This document shows, piece by piece, positions 26,075 through 33,777 of a DNA stretch of 40,651 bases (within the stretch, counting starts at the first letter, position 1; each line of letters starts with the position of its first letter). Below the pieces are notes generated by a model that worked only from the letters and a program-made list of their open reading frames with translations, ran no database searches and was not told where the DNA came from. Origin of the DNA: an uncultured Prevotella sp. (GTDB lineage: Bacteria > Bacteroidota > Bacteroidia > Bacteroidales > Bacteroidaceae); the NCBI GenBank assembly GCA_905236165.1, contig CAJOOC010000153.1, positions 1 to 40,651 of the forward strand, read 5' to 3'. Made by a program: the position numbers and the translations under genes.

Positions 26075-27775
26075 ATGAACAAACTATCGATTTTCGGTAT
26101 TGTTCTCATGGGTACAGCTATCACCGTCGGTTGCTCCGACGGTGATGCTCCCGTTTCATGGGACATCGGTGAGCCCACAGCGGCAGATTATCCGGAGGAC
26201 TACTATGCAGGAGGCCTTTTAGGCACCACGTCTGTTAACACCGCTACGGCCTACGAACAGCCTACGAAGGCAGTGGAGAATGCAGGCATGATGACAGCCT
26301 TCAATGAAGGCGAATATCTGTTTGAAAAGGACTATAACACTAATACTGACGGTGCCTTCCACGGACTCGGTCCTGTCTATGTGCGCCGCGGATGTCTCTA
26401 TTGTCACCCAGGCTATGGCCACGGAGCGCGTCAGACGAGCTATAAGGCCGACAACCACAGAAACGGCTATCTGCTCGTCATCTACGACAAGACCACCAAC
26501 GCATATATCCGTTCCGTAGCAGGCATGCCACAGACGGGTGCGGTGAAGCCCTTCAAGGCTCCCATCGATGAGGATAAGATAACCATCGCGTGGAACAGCT
26601 ACACCGACGAATGGGGCAACAAGTTTGATGACGGCGAGACATATTCGCTCATATATCCAGAGGTGAAGATACCTTACAGCGCCTACTATGCTCCCGTTGT
26701 CGTTGCCCGCAATGGTGCTGACGTAGAGCTGAACGAGGCACAGTACAACAGCGAGATAGGTATCCTGCTTGAGTCAACCATCGGTATCTATGGTACCGGC
26801 CTCACCGATGCCATCCCCGATGACTCTATCACACAGCAATGGGTGAAGGAGAGTACATACTACAACAGCATTGGCCGCACCGACGCTCTTAACCCTGCCA
26901 TGTGGAACCAGAGCAGCAATACCTGGAACAGCTACTACTCTAACTCCCTCCAGGGAGACGGCACGAAGTATGTGCGCCGCTACACCTACGCCCTCTCACG
27001 CGGTCCTTTGATGGATGCTGCTGGTGCCAATGCTATTTGGAATATCACTAACGTGACCCGTTCTGACCGCAGATACCACTACCTTGACCTGGCTGGAAAG
27101 TATTATGCCACGAAATCATCACAGGACCCAGAGGTGCAGGCAGGCTTCACCGACTATATCAATGTTATCGACCCAAACAAGGCGCACCCGGAATGGCATA
27201 CGGGAAATCTTGAGAAGGATATCTATACCTACCTCACCAGCAAGTCACTCGATGCAGAGATGACTGATGCGCAGTATAAAAACCTCATGATTTGGCATCG
27301 CGGACTTGCCGTTCCTGCAGCACGTAACACCACTACTGCCGACTTCAAGGCCGGTAAGGCTCTCTTCACACAGATAGGCTGTGCCAGCTGTCACCGCCCA
27401 TCGTGGCAGACAGGTGACGACCATATTCAAGACCCGGCCAAGTTCTTTGTCTCTGACAGCGACATGCCTCGCTATCCGCACCAGAAGATATGGCCTTATA
27501 CGGACTTCGTGCAGCACCGTCTGTGGATGAAGAACGATATCCGTACCGGCTGGTGTCGCACCACTCCTCTGTGGGGCCGTGGCCTGGCAGCCAAGTGTAG
27601 CAGCGGTGAGGAGCGTCTGCACGACTGTCGTGCGCGCAACGTCATGGAGGCTATAATGTGGCACGGATGTCGCAGCGAAGGCGGAACGAGTGACGCATAC
27701 AATTCCGTAGTTAAGTTCCGCGCTCTGACAAAGCAGCAGCGTGACCAGATTATTTACTTCATTGAGTCTATCTAA
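26075..27775 (+). CDS. Di-haem oxidoreductase lipoprotein (DHOR family)
   Basis: 566 residues. Lipoprotein signal with C20 (AITVGC), then SDGDAP. Two covalent haem sites: CLYCH (107-111) and CASCH (436-440). The C-terminal region (LWGRGLAAKCSSGEERLHDC, then MEAIMWHG and ALTKQQRDQIIYFIESI) matches DHOR/DUF1111 proteins, relatives of di-haem peroxidases, often annotated thiol oxidoreductase. It would transfer electrons to or from an extracytoplasmic substrate; which one is unknown. The haem-attachment gene ccsBA follows 24 bases later and imelysin precedes it, a pairing also known from proteobacterial genomes. Confidence 0.92.
   Translation: MNKLSIFGIVLMGTAITVGCSDGDAPVSWDIGEPTAADYPEDYYAGGLLGTTSVNTATAYEQPTKAVENAGMMTAFNEGEYLFEKDYNTNTDGAFHGLGPVYVRRGCLYCHPGYGHGARQTSYKADNHRNGYLLVIYDKTTNAYIRSVAGMPQTGAVKPFKAPIDEDKITIAWNSYTDEWGNKFDDGETYSLIYPEVKIPYSAYYAPVVVARNGADVELNEAQYNSEIGILLESTIGIYGTGLTDAIPDDSITQQWVKESTYYNSIGRTDALNPAMWNQSSNTWNSYYSNSLQGDGTKYVRRYTYALSRGPLMDAAGANAIWNITNVTRSDRRYHYLDLAGKYYATKSSQDPEVQAGFTDYINVIDPNKAHPEWHTGNLEKDIYTYLTSKSLDAEMTDAQYKNLMIWHRGLAVPAARNTTTADFKAGKALFTQIGCASCHRPSWQTGDDHIQDPAKFFVSDSDMPRYPHQKIWPYTDFVQHRLWMKNDIRTGWCRTTPLWGRGLAAKCSSGEERLHDCRARNVMEAIMWHGCRSEGGTSDAYNSVVKFRALTKQQRDQIIYFIESI
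26121..26145 (+). promoter_or_regulatory. Early-coding hairpin in the di-haem gene
   Basis: TCACCGTCGG and CCGACGGTGA are perfect 10-bp arms around TTGCT. The loop holds the TGC codon for the lipidated cysteine. Confidence 0.55.
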
Positions 27776-27799
27776 ATTGATTCGGTCAAACAGGATTTA

Positions 27800-29998
27800 A
27801 TGATAAAGAAAACCATAATCGCCCTATACACACTCATCATAGTGTGTATAGGGCTTGCCACAATAATTGAGAAATATCGCGGAACGCCCTACGTCAGCGA
27901 ATATATATATGGCTCGTGGTGGTTCGTCGCTTTGTGGGCGGTGCTGACAGTCTGCTCTGTGGCATACATCATGAGGCAGAAGCTGTATTCGCGTCTGCCG
28001 CTATTTGTGCTCCACCTTTCCTTCGTGGTTATCCTCGTGGGAGCGCTGACCACCTTTCTCTTGGCTGAGAAGGGTACGGTGAGTCTCAGGGTGGGGAAGC
28101 AACAGAGCTCATTCGTCAGTTCCGTAAGTATCACGAAGCCTCTGCCGTTTACGCTTATGCTGAAGGAATTCAGGGTGGTGAACTATCCCGGTACGGATGC
28201 GCCGCTCGACTATCAGAGCATCATAGACGTAAAGGACAACGAGACACAGAATTCTGTCGTCGTCTCGATGAACAACATTGGCAGCGTGAGGGGTTACAGG
28301 CTCTTTCAGTCAAGCTACGACAGCGACAGCCAGGGCGTGACGCTGGGGGTGTACTACGACCCTTGGGGCATTGCCGTCACTTATTTCGGATACCTCCTCC
28401 TGCTGATAAGCATAGTGTGGGTATGCATGTCGCGCCACAACAATATCCGCACCCTCTATCGCAAGGCCACAAAGCCCTTGGCTCTCATGGCTTTTATGGT
28501 GATGGGAACTACAGCCTCGGCGCAGGCACCAGAGACCGTCGATGCTGACATCGCCCACAGTCTCGGCACGGTCAGCGCGCTATATAACAACCGCATCTGC
28601 CCGGCCAATACGGCAGCAACGGATTTCGTCACTAAGCTATCAGGCAAAAGCACATGGAACGGATACTCTGCCGATGAGATTTTCTTCAGTTGGATGATAT
28701 ACTATTCTTCTTGGGAGAACCAGAAGCTGATAAGGATAAAGAACCGTGACGTGCAGCAGCTGCTGGGCATTGACGGACAATGGGCCTCCTTCAGCGACTT
28801 TATCGACTCGTATAACGAATACAAGCTGAAGGATGCCATAGACCAATCACGCAAGGGTGGGGGAGAGATTGAAGCTCGGGCGCTGATGGATGCCGATGAG
28901 AAGTACCACGTAGTGGAGATGTTTTATAAGGGACAGCTGCTGCGTATCTTCCCATATACGTTCAAGGACTCCGTAGGATGGTATTCTCCTGGGGCACAGG
29001 TGCTGCCAAGGGAGATACCCGTAAAGGAGTCGTTCTTCATTAAGCAGTCAATGGACTTCCTTACCGAGAGCATCGTGGTGGGCCAGAAGGAACGTGCCCT
29101 TGAGATTATTGCCAAGATAAAGCTGTTCCAACGTGACATGGCCGGGGAGGTCATACCGTCTTACAGCGCAACGTATGCAGAGATATTCTATAACCACCTG
29201 AACGGCGAGAGATGGGTGGTATTCCTGTCGCTCACGCTATCGCTGCTGCTATGCATAGTCATAGCTTCGGGCTCAAGCCTCAGTCGCAGGAAATGGTGGA
29301 ATATCGCTGCTGCGGCATACATCATTCTGCTCACGTTCTACCTTACCCTCCTGCTGGCATTGCGCTGGTGGATTGGGAGGCATGTGCCAGTGAGTAACGG
29401 GTATGAGACGATGCAGTTCATGGCTTGGGCACTCTTGGTTATCGTCATCGCCACACACAGAACCTTCCCTATGATTGTAGGCTTCGGAGCATTGACGGCC
29501 TCGCTCTGCATGCTTGTCGCCATGCTTGCAGGGGGGAGCCCGCAGATAACACAGCTGATGCCGGTGCTGCAGTCACCCCTGCTGTCTGTTCATGTGATGG
29601 TAGTGATGTGCGCATACGCATTGTTCGCCCTGCAGGTGCTGCTGGCCGTGCAGGCGTTGTGGCTTTGTCGTAAGTCCGGGAATGCAGCTGATACAGAACG
29701 TGTGACGGCATTGTCGCAGCTGTTGCTCTATCCCGCTGTGTTCCTTCTTGCCATAGGCATCTTTGTCGGAGCCGTATGGGCCAACGTATCGTGGGGAAAC
29801 TATTGGAGCTGGGACCCCAAGGAGACGTGGGCGTTGATAACGCTCATGATATATGCGGCTCCAATGCACGGCGCATCGCTGCCATTGTTCAGAAAGCCTC
29901 GCGCGTACCATATTTATATTATTATGGCTTTCCTGTCGGTTCTGGTCACATACTTCGGAGTGAACTTCCTCCTTGGAGGCATGCACAGCTACGCGTAA
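27800..29998 (+). CDS. ccsBA: Cytochrome c synthase CcsBA (ResB-CcsA fusion)
   Basis: Exports haem and attaches it to CxxCH motifs (system II). 732 residues. The ResB/CcsB part has N-terminal membrane helices with H72 (FVLHLSF) and a periplasmic domain. The central region (about 245-470) is soluble. The CcsA part (about 472-732) has the haem-binding WWD segment VSWGNYWSWDPKE (663-675) and the flanking histidines H528 (GRHVPVSNGYE), H598 and H690. All expected haem ligands therefore seem present. It lies directly downstream of the di-haem gene, its probable client. A perfect 14-bp hairpin covers codons 8-18. Confidence 0.95.
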   Translation: MIKKTIIALYTLIIVCIGLATIIEKYRGTPYVSEYIYGSWWFVALWAVLTVCSVAYIMRQKLYSRLPLFVLHLSFVVILVGALTTFLLAEKGTVSLRVGKQQSSFVSSVSITKPLPFTLMLKEFRVVNYPGTDAPLDYQSIIDVKDNETQNSVVVSMNNIGSVRGYRLFQSSYDSDSQGVTLGVYYDPWGIAVTYFGYLLLLISIVWVCMSRHNNIRTLYRKATKPLALMAFMVMGTTASAQAPETVDADIAHSLGTVSALYNNRICPANTAATDFVTKLSGKSTWNGYSADEIFFSWMIYYSSWENQKLIRIKNRDVQQLLGIDGQWASFSDFIDSYNEYKLKDAIDQSRKGGGEIEARALMDADEKYHVVEMFYKGQLLRIFPYTFKDSVGWYSPGAQVLPREIPVKESFFIKQSMDFLTESIVVGQKERALEIIAKIKLFQRDMAGEVIPSYSATYAEIFYNHLNGERWVVFLSLTLSLLLCIVIASGSSLSRRKWWNIAAAAYIILLTFYLTLLLALRWWIGRHVPVSNGYETMQFMAWALLVIVIATHRTFPMIVGFGALTASLCMLVAMLAGGSPQITQLMPVLQSPLLSVHVMVVMCAYALFALQVLLAVQALWLCRKSGNAADTERVTALSQLLLYPAVFLLAIGIFVGAVWANVSWGNYWSWDPKETWALITLMIYAAPMHGASLPLFRKPRAYHIYIIMAFLSVLVTYFGVNFLLGGMHSYA
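27821..27854 (+). promoter_or_regulatory. Perfect 14-bp hairpin at the start of ccsBA
   Basis: GCCCTATACACACT and AGTGTGTATAGGGC flank CATCAT. It begins 21 bases after the A of the ATG. No T-run follows, so translation or mRNA-stability control is more likely than termination. Confidence 0.75.
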
Positions 29999-30060
29999 GG
30001 TTTTCATCACCCTGTTGGCATTACAAAGCGATGTAAGCGTGCCGTATTGCAATAGGGTCA

Positions 30061-30126
30061 GTATCGGACTGCGAAATAGGTCGTATCGGACTGCTAAACA
30101 AGTCGTATCGGACTCCGATACGGACA
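30061..30126. repeat. Tandem 22-base repeat upstream of porP
   Basis: Units at 30061, 30083 and 30105 each start GTATCGGACT; a degenerate unit precedes them (about 30043). The last unit includes the palindrome GTATCGG-ACT-CCGATAC. Same period as the array at 18001 but unrelated sequence. Confidence 0.88.
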
Positions 30127-30216
30127 GCGTTGATATGCGAAGAAATATTAAATGTTTTTAACAAATTTGGCAATCGGGGTAGGAAATAATCCTGCCCCCT
30201 TTGCGTTTATATTGAA

Positions 30217-31170
30217 GTGAAAGTAACGAAACTCGCCATATTGCTGGCCATGTCATTGCTGGTCTCAACGAGGGCAGGTGCGCAATATGACCCGTACTTT
30301 GCCCACTACTTTGATATGCCTACGGCCTTCAATGCCGCTGCGGCAGGCAAGAGCAACCAATTGAATATTGTTGGTACATACACAATGTCGTTGGCGGGTT
30401 TCGAGCATGCTCCGCAGACGGCATTCATTGCTGGCGATATGCCTTTTGTGGCTTTGAAAAGCATTCATGGTGTGGGCTTGCAGCTGATGAGCGACAGGCT
30501 GGGACTCTTTAATCACCAGCGCATCTCGGCGCAATACGCCCTGCGCAAACGCCTGGCAGGAGGATGGATCTCCGGGGGTGTCTTAGTGGGACTGCTCAAT
30601 GAGAAGTTTCGAGGTTCGGAGATAGTACTGGCAGAAGACAATGACGAAGTGTTCACCACCAGCGACGTTGACGGAAACGCTCTGGACCTGGGTGCCGGCC
30701 TGTATTATTCAAGGAAGGGGAATGCCTCGGAATGGTTCGCAGGAGTGAGCGCGACGCATCTGACATCACCAAAGGTGACGTTGGGCGAGAAATACGAGTT
30801 GAACGTGGCTGCGATGTTCTATGCTACGGGAGGCGTGAAGTGGCAGCTGCGCAATCCGCTGCTGCAGTTTGCAACCTCGGCATTAGTGCAGACAGACGGC
30901 GTGACATACCGCGGAGACATCACGGGACGCCTGATATACACGTATGACAAGAGGGTGTTCTATGGAGGTGTGACATATAGTCCCACCAATTCCGTGACGG
31001 TACTGGTAGGAGGAACGTTCCACGGCATAATGCTCGGCTACTCCTATGAAGCGTACACCAATGGCATAAGTCTCAAGAATGGCTCGCATGAGTTGTTCAT
31101 AGGGTATCAGACGGAGATAGACCTTGGAAAGAAGGGCAAGAACTTCCATCAGACAACGAGGACGCTGTAA
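30217..31170 (+). CDS. porP: Type IX secretion outer-membrane protein PorP/SprF
   Basis: 317 residues from a GTG at 30217. Signal peptide ends GAQ, then YDPYFAHYFDMPTAFNAAAA, the typical PorP/SprF opening (Q-p-h-f-s-q-y-...-P-...-N-A). The remainder is a barrel with GVGLQLMSDRLG, QYALRKRL and a terminal HELFIGYQTEIDL strand. In Porphyromonas PorP is required for T9SS secretion and is encoded at the head of porPKLMN, the same order as here. Confidence 0.93.
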   Translation: MKVTKLAILLAMSLLVSTRAGAQYDPYFAHYFDMPTAFNAAAAGKSNQLNIVGTYTMSLAGFEHAPQTAFIAGDMPFVALKSIHGVGLQLMSDRLGLFNHQRISAQYALRKRLAGGWISGGVLVGLLNEKFRGSEIVLAEDNDEVFTTSDVDGNALDLGAGLYYSRKGNASEWFAGVSATHLTSPKVTLGEKYELNVAAMFYATGGVKWQLRNPLLQFATSALVQTDGVTYRGDITGRLIYTYDKRVFYGGVTYSPTNSVTVLVGGTFHGIMLGYSYEAYTNGISLKNGSHELFIGYQTEIDLGKKGKNFHQTTRTL

Positions 31171-31247
31171 GTCGGCATCATCAGGAGAACAGCTTGAGAT
31201 GACTGTCAACAGCCCTCGCTTTAATAGGCAAAACAGAAACAAGATAT

Positions 31248-32699
31248 ATGAAAAGAACTGCAATATGGCTATCATGCCTTACGGTGCTGGCGATGTTCAG
31301 CAGTTGTATGGGCAGTAAGATGACACAGTCTTCACAAGGAGGCGAGGTGACGGGCTATGGTTCGGGACGTGGATTCCAGGAACCGACGCCATACGGTATG
31401 GTGATGGTAAACCGCGGTTCCCTCAACATGGGACAGACGAAGAATGACTCTCTTTGGGGAAAGACTACACCCTCAAAGGATATTTCTGTTGACGGCTTCT
31501 GGATGGACGAGACAGAGGTGACCAACGCCAAGTATCGCCAGTTTGTGATGTGGGTGAGAGACAGTATCCTCAGAACACGTCTGGCAGACCCTGCCTACGG
31601 TGGCGACGAGGCATATATGATTACGGAGGATAAGAATGGAGAACCCGTGACACCACATCTCAATTGGAAGAAGGCTCTGCCAAGAAAACCCAATGAGGAT
31701 GAGTTGCGAGCTATAGAGTCTCTGTATAAGACGAACCCCGTAACGGGCGAGAAGTCGCTGGATGCATCGCAGATGAATTATCGCTATGAGGTGTATGATT
31801 ATGTTACGGCGGCATTGCGTCGCAACAGGCTCAATCCCGAGGAGCGAAACCTGAACACCGATTATACCGTTAACCCCGACGAGGTCGTTATGATATCAAA
31901 GGACACGGCATACATCGATGATGAGGGACGCATAGTACGTGAGACGATTAACCGTCCCCTTTCAGGAGAGTGGGACTTCCTCAATACCTATATCGTGAAT
32001 ATCTACCCTGACACCACATGCTGGGTCAACGACTTTACCAACAGCGATAACGAGGTGTACCTGAGAAACTATTTCTCCAACCCTACGTTTAATGATTATC
32101 CCGTTGTCGGCGTGACATGGGAGCAGGCCAATGCCTTCTGTGCATGGCGTACGGAGTTCCTGCTGAAGGGACTCAGCGGCCAGGCACGCTACATACAGCG
32201 CTACCGTCTGCCTACAGAGGCGGAGTGGGAGTTTGCGGCTCGCGGAAAAGACGGTACGGAGTTCCCCTGGGAGAATAACGACGTGAAGAATGGCGATGGA
32301 TGTTTCTACGCTAACTTCAAGCCTGACAGAGGCAACTATACCATGGACGGAAACCTCATAACGAGCAAGACGGGTATCTACGCTTCCAACACTAACGGCC
32401 TCTTTGATATGGCAGGCAACGTGGCAGAGTGGACATCTACGATATACACCGAGGCTGGCGTGCAGGCCATGAACGACCTCAACCCGCAGCTGGAATACAA
32501 GGCAGCGAAGGAAGACCCCTACCGCCTGAAGAAAAAGAGCGTTCGCGGTGGCTCGTGGAAAGACCCGGAGAGCCAGATACGCTCAGTATGGCGCTCATGG
32601 GAATACCAGAACCAGCCACGCTCATATATCGGCTTCCGTTGCGTCAGGTCATTGGCAAGCTCTACAAGTCTTAATGCTAAAGGTAAAAGAAAAAGATAA
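31248..32699 (+). CDS. porK: Type IX secretion ring lipoprotein PorK/GldK
   Basis: 483 residues. Lipoprotein signal with C20 (MFSSC). The body has the formylglycine-generating-enzyme fold: MVMVNRGSLNMG, SVDGFWMDETEVTNAKYRQF, PVVGVTWEQANAFCAW, RLPTEAEWEFAARG, FDMAGNVAEWTST, RGGSWKDPESQIRS and YIGFRCVR. In PorK/GldK this fold is structural: with PorN it forms the large periplasmic ring under the outer membrane. Second gene of the operon. Confidence 0.96.
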   Translation: MKRTAIWLSCLTVLAMFSSCMGSKMTQSSQGGEVTGYGSGRGFQEPTPYGMVMVNRGSLNMGQTKNDSLWGKTTPSKDISVDGFWMDETEVTNAKYRQFVMWVRDSILRTRLADPAYGGDEAYMITEDKNGEPVTPHLNWKKALPRKPNEDELRAIESLYKTNPVTGEKSLDASQMNYRYEVYDYVTAALRRNRLNPEERNLNTDYTVNPDEVVMISKDTAYIDDEGRIVRETINRPLSGEWDFLNTYIVNIYPDTTCWVNDFTNSDNEVYLRNYFSNPTFNDYPVVGVTWEQANAFCAWRTEFLLKGLSGQARYIQRYRLPTEAEWEFAARGKDGTEFPWENNDVKNGDGCFYANFKPDRGNYTMDGNLITSKTGIYASNTNGLFDMAGNVAEWTSTIYTEAGVQAMNDLNPQLEYKAAKEDPYRLKKKSVRGGSWKDPESQIRSVWRSWEYQNQPRSYIGFRCVRSLASSTSLNAKGKRKR

Positions 32700-32707
32700 T
32701 ACAAGAT

Positions 32708-33679
32708 ATGTCAACGAAATACAGTAAAATAAACTTCATCTACTTCATGCAGAAGTGGATGGATAGCGTTCCAGGTCAGACATTCCTTAACTACGCATAC
32801 TCATGGGGCGCGGCAATCGTGATCCTCGGTACGCTGTTCAAGCTGACGCATCTTCCAGGTGCCAACCTCATGCTGTTCATAGGTATGGGTACGGAGGTAT
32901 TCGTGTTCTTTATCTCGGCATTCGACCGTCCCTTCGATAAGTCTACCATTGACATGCCTTTGGACAACCACATGGACGACGGACTCGTGGAGGGCATCAT
33001 CGGTGGCGGGCAGGCTGTTGGGACTGCGGTTGTAGGCTCTGCAGCTCCTGTAAGCTATGTAGGTGCTGAAGGCACTGCAGCTTCAGAGGAGTCTGCTGCT
33101 ATCTCTGCTGGTGGCGTAAACACCGGCGCTTCAGGCGGTGTCGTTATCATTGGTGGAGGCAGCGTAGGTGGCGCCGGTACTGTTGGCAACGCTGGTAACG
33201 TACCTTATAGTGGCGATGTCGCAACAGGTGAAGGCGCTTCTGCTAACGCTCCTGCAGGAAATGCCGTGGAGGGCGACGCAGCTGCTTCCTATGCTGTGGG
33301 AACTGTCGGAGGAACAGTCGGACAGCCACAGCCAGTTATCACACCAGCTCCTGCTGTCACACCGGAAACGGCAGAAAGAATGCAGGAAGTGACGGAGGAA
33401 TATGTTGACCGTCTGGCAGAGCTCAACGAGATGCTTGAGAAGGTAGGACAGCTCACCTCACGACTCTCTGTTGACAGCGAGGAGATGGAGAACCTCAACC
33501 GCACTCTCACCGGTATCGCTCGTGTCTACGAGATGCAGCTTAAGTCCGCATCGCAGCAGATTACCACTCAGGACTCTATCAACGAGCAGACACGCCTCAT
33601 GGCTGAGAAGATTACAGAACTCAACAATATCTATGCCCGCATGATTGAGGCTATGACCACCAACATGCCAAAGGCATAA
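32708..33679 (+). CDS. porL: Type IX secretion motor protein PorL/GldL
   Basis: 323 residues. Two membrane helices (about 30-47 and 53-70) with K45, H48 and E63, which align with the charged residues of GldL proposed to conduct protons. Residues about 222-323 form a cytoplasmic coiled-coil domain (ERMQEVTEEYVDRLAELNEM). Between them is an unusual Gly/Ala/Val/Ser-rich, low-complexity stretch (about 96-220). PorL-PorM is the inner-membrane rotary motor powering secretion. It starts 8 bases after porK. Confidence 0.95.
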   Translation: MSTKYSKINFIYFMQKWMDSVPGQTFLNYAYSWGAAIVILGTLFKLTHLPGANLMLFIGMGTEVFVFFISAFDRPFDKSTIDMPLDNHMDDGLVEGIIGGGQAVGTAVVGSAAPVSYVGAEGTAASEESAAISAGGVNTGASGGVVIIGGGSVGGAGTVGNAGNVPYSGDVATGEGASANAPAGNAVEGDAAASYAVGTVGGTVGQPQPVITPAPAVTPETAERMQEVTEEYVDRLAELNEMLEKVGQLTSRLSVDSEEMENLNRTLTGIARVYEMQLKSASQQITTQDSINEQTRLMAEKITELNNIYARMIEAMTTNMPKA

Positions 33680-33695
33680 TTCAGAAAATAGTTCA

Positions 33696-33764
33696 TGAGT
33701 CTGCAATACCATCGCAGACAATCCGCAAATTCGTTAATTCGTTAATTTGTTAATTTGTTAATTC
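33696..33764. repeat. Palindromic repeat copy 2 plus 8-base tandem run between porL and porM
   Basis: 33696-33720 matches the 13485 element apart from one base, which breaks one base pair of the stem. 33728-33764 is a run of TTCGTTAA/TTTGTTAA units (about four). The porM GTG follows 13 bases later. Confidence 0.8.
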
Positions 33765-33777
33765 GACAAATCGAACC

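Noticed and set aside
30180..30216. porP promoter at CCCCCTTTGCG
   Set aside because: It has the TTTGC part and a TTTG upstream, but the TA of the -7 box is missing; possible but not strong enough to list.
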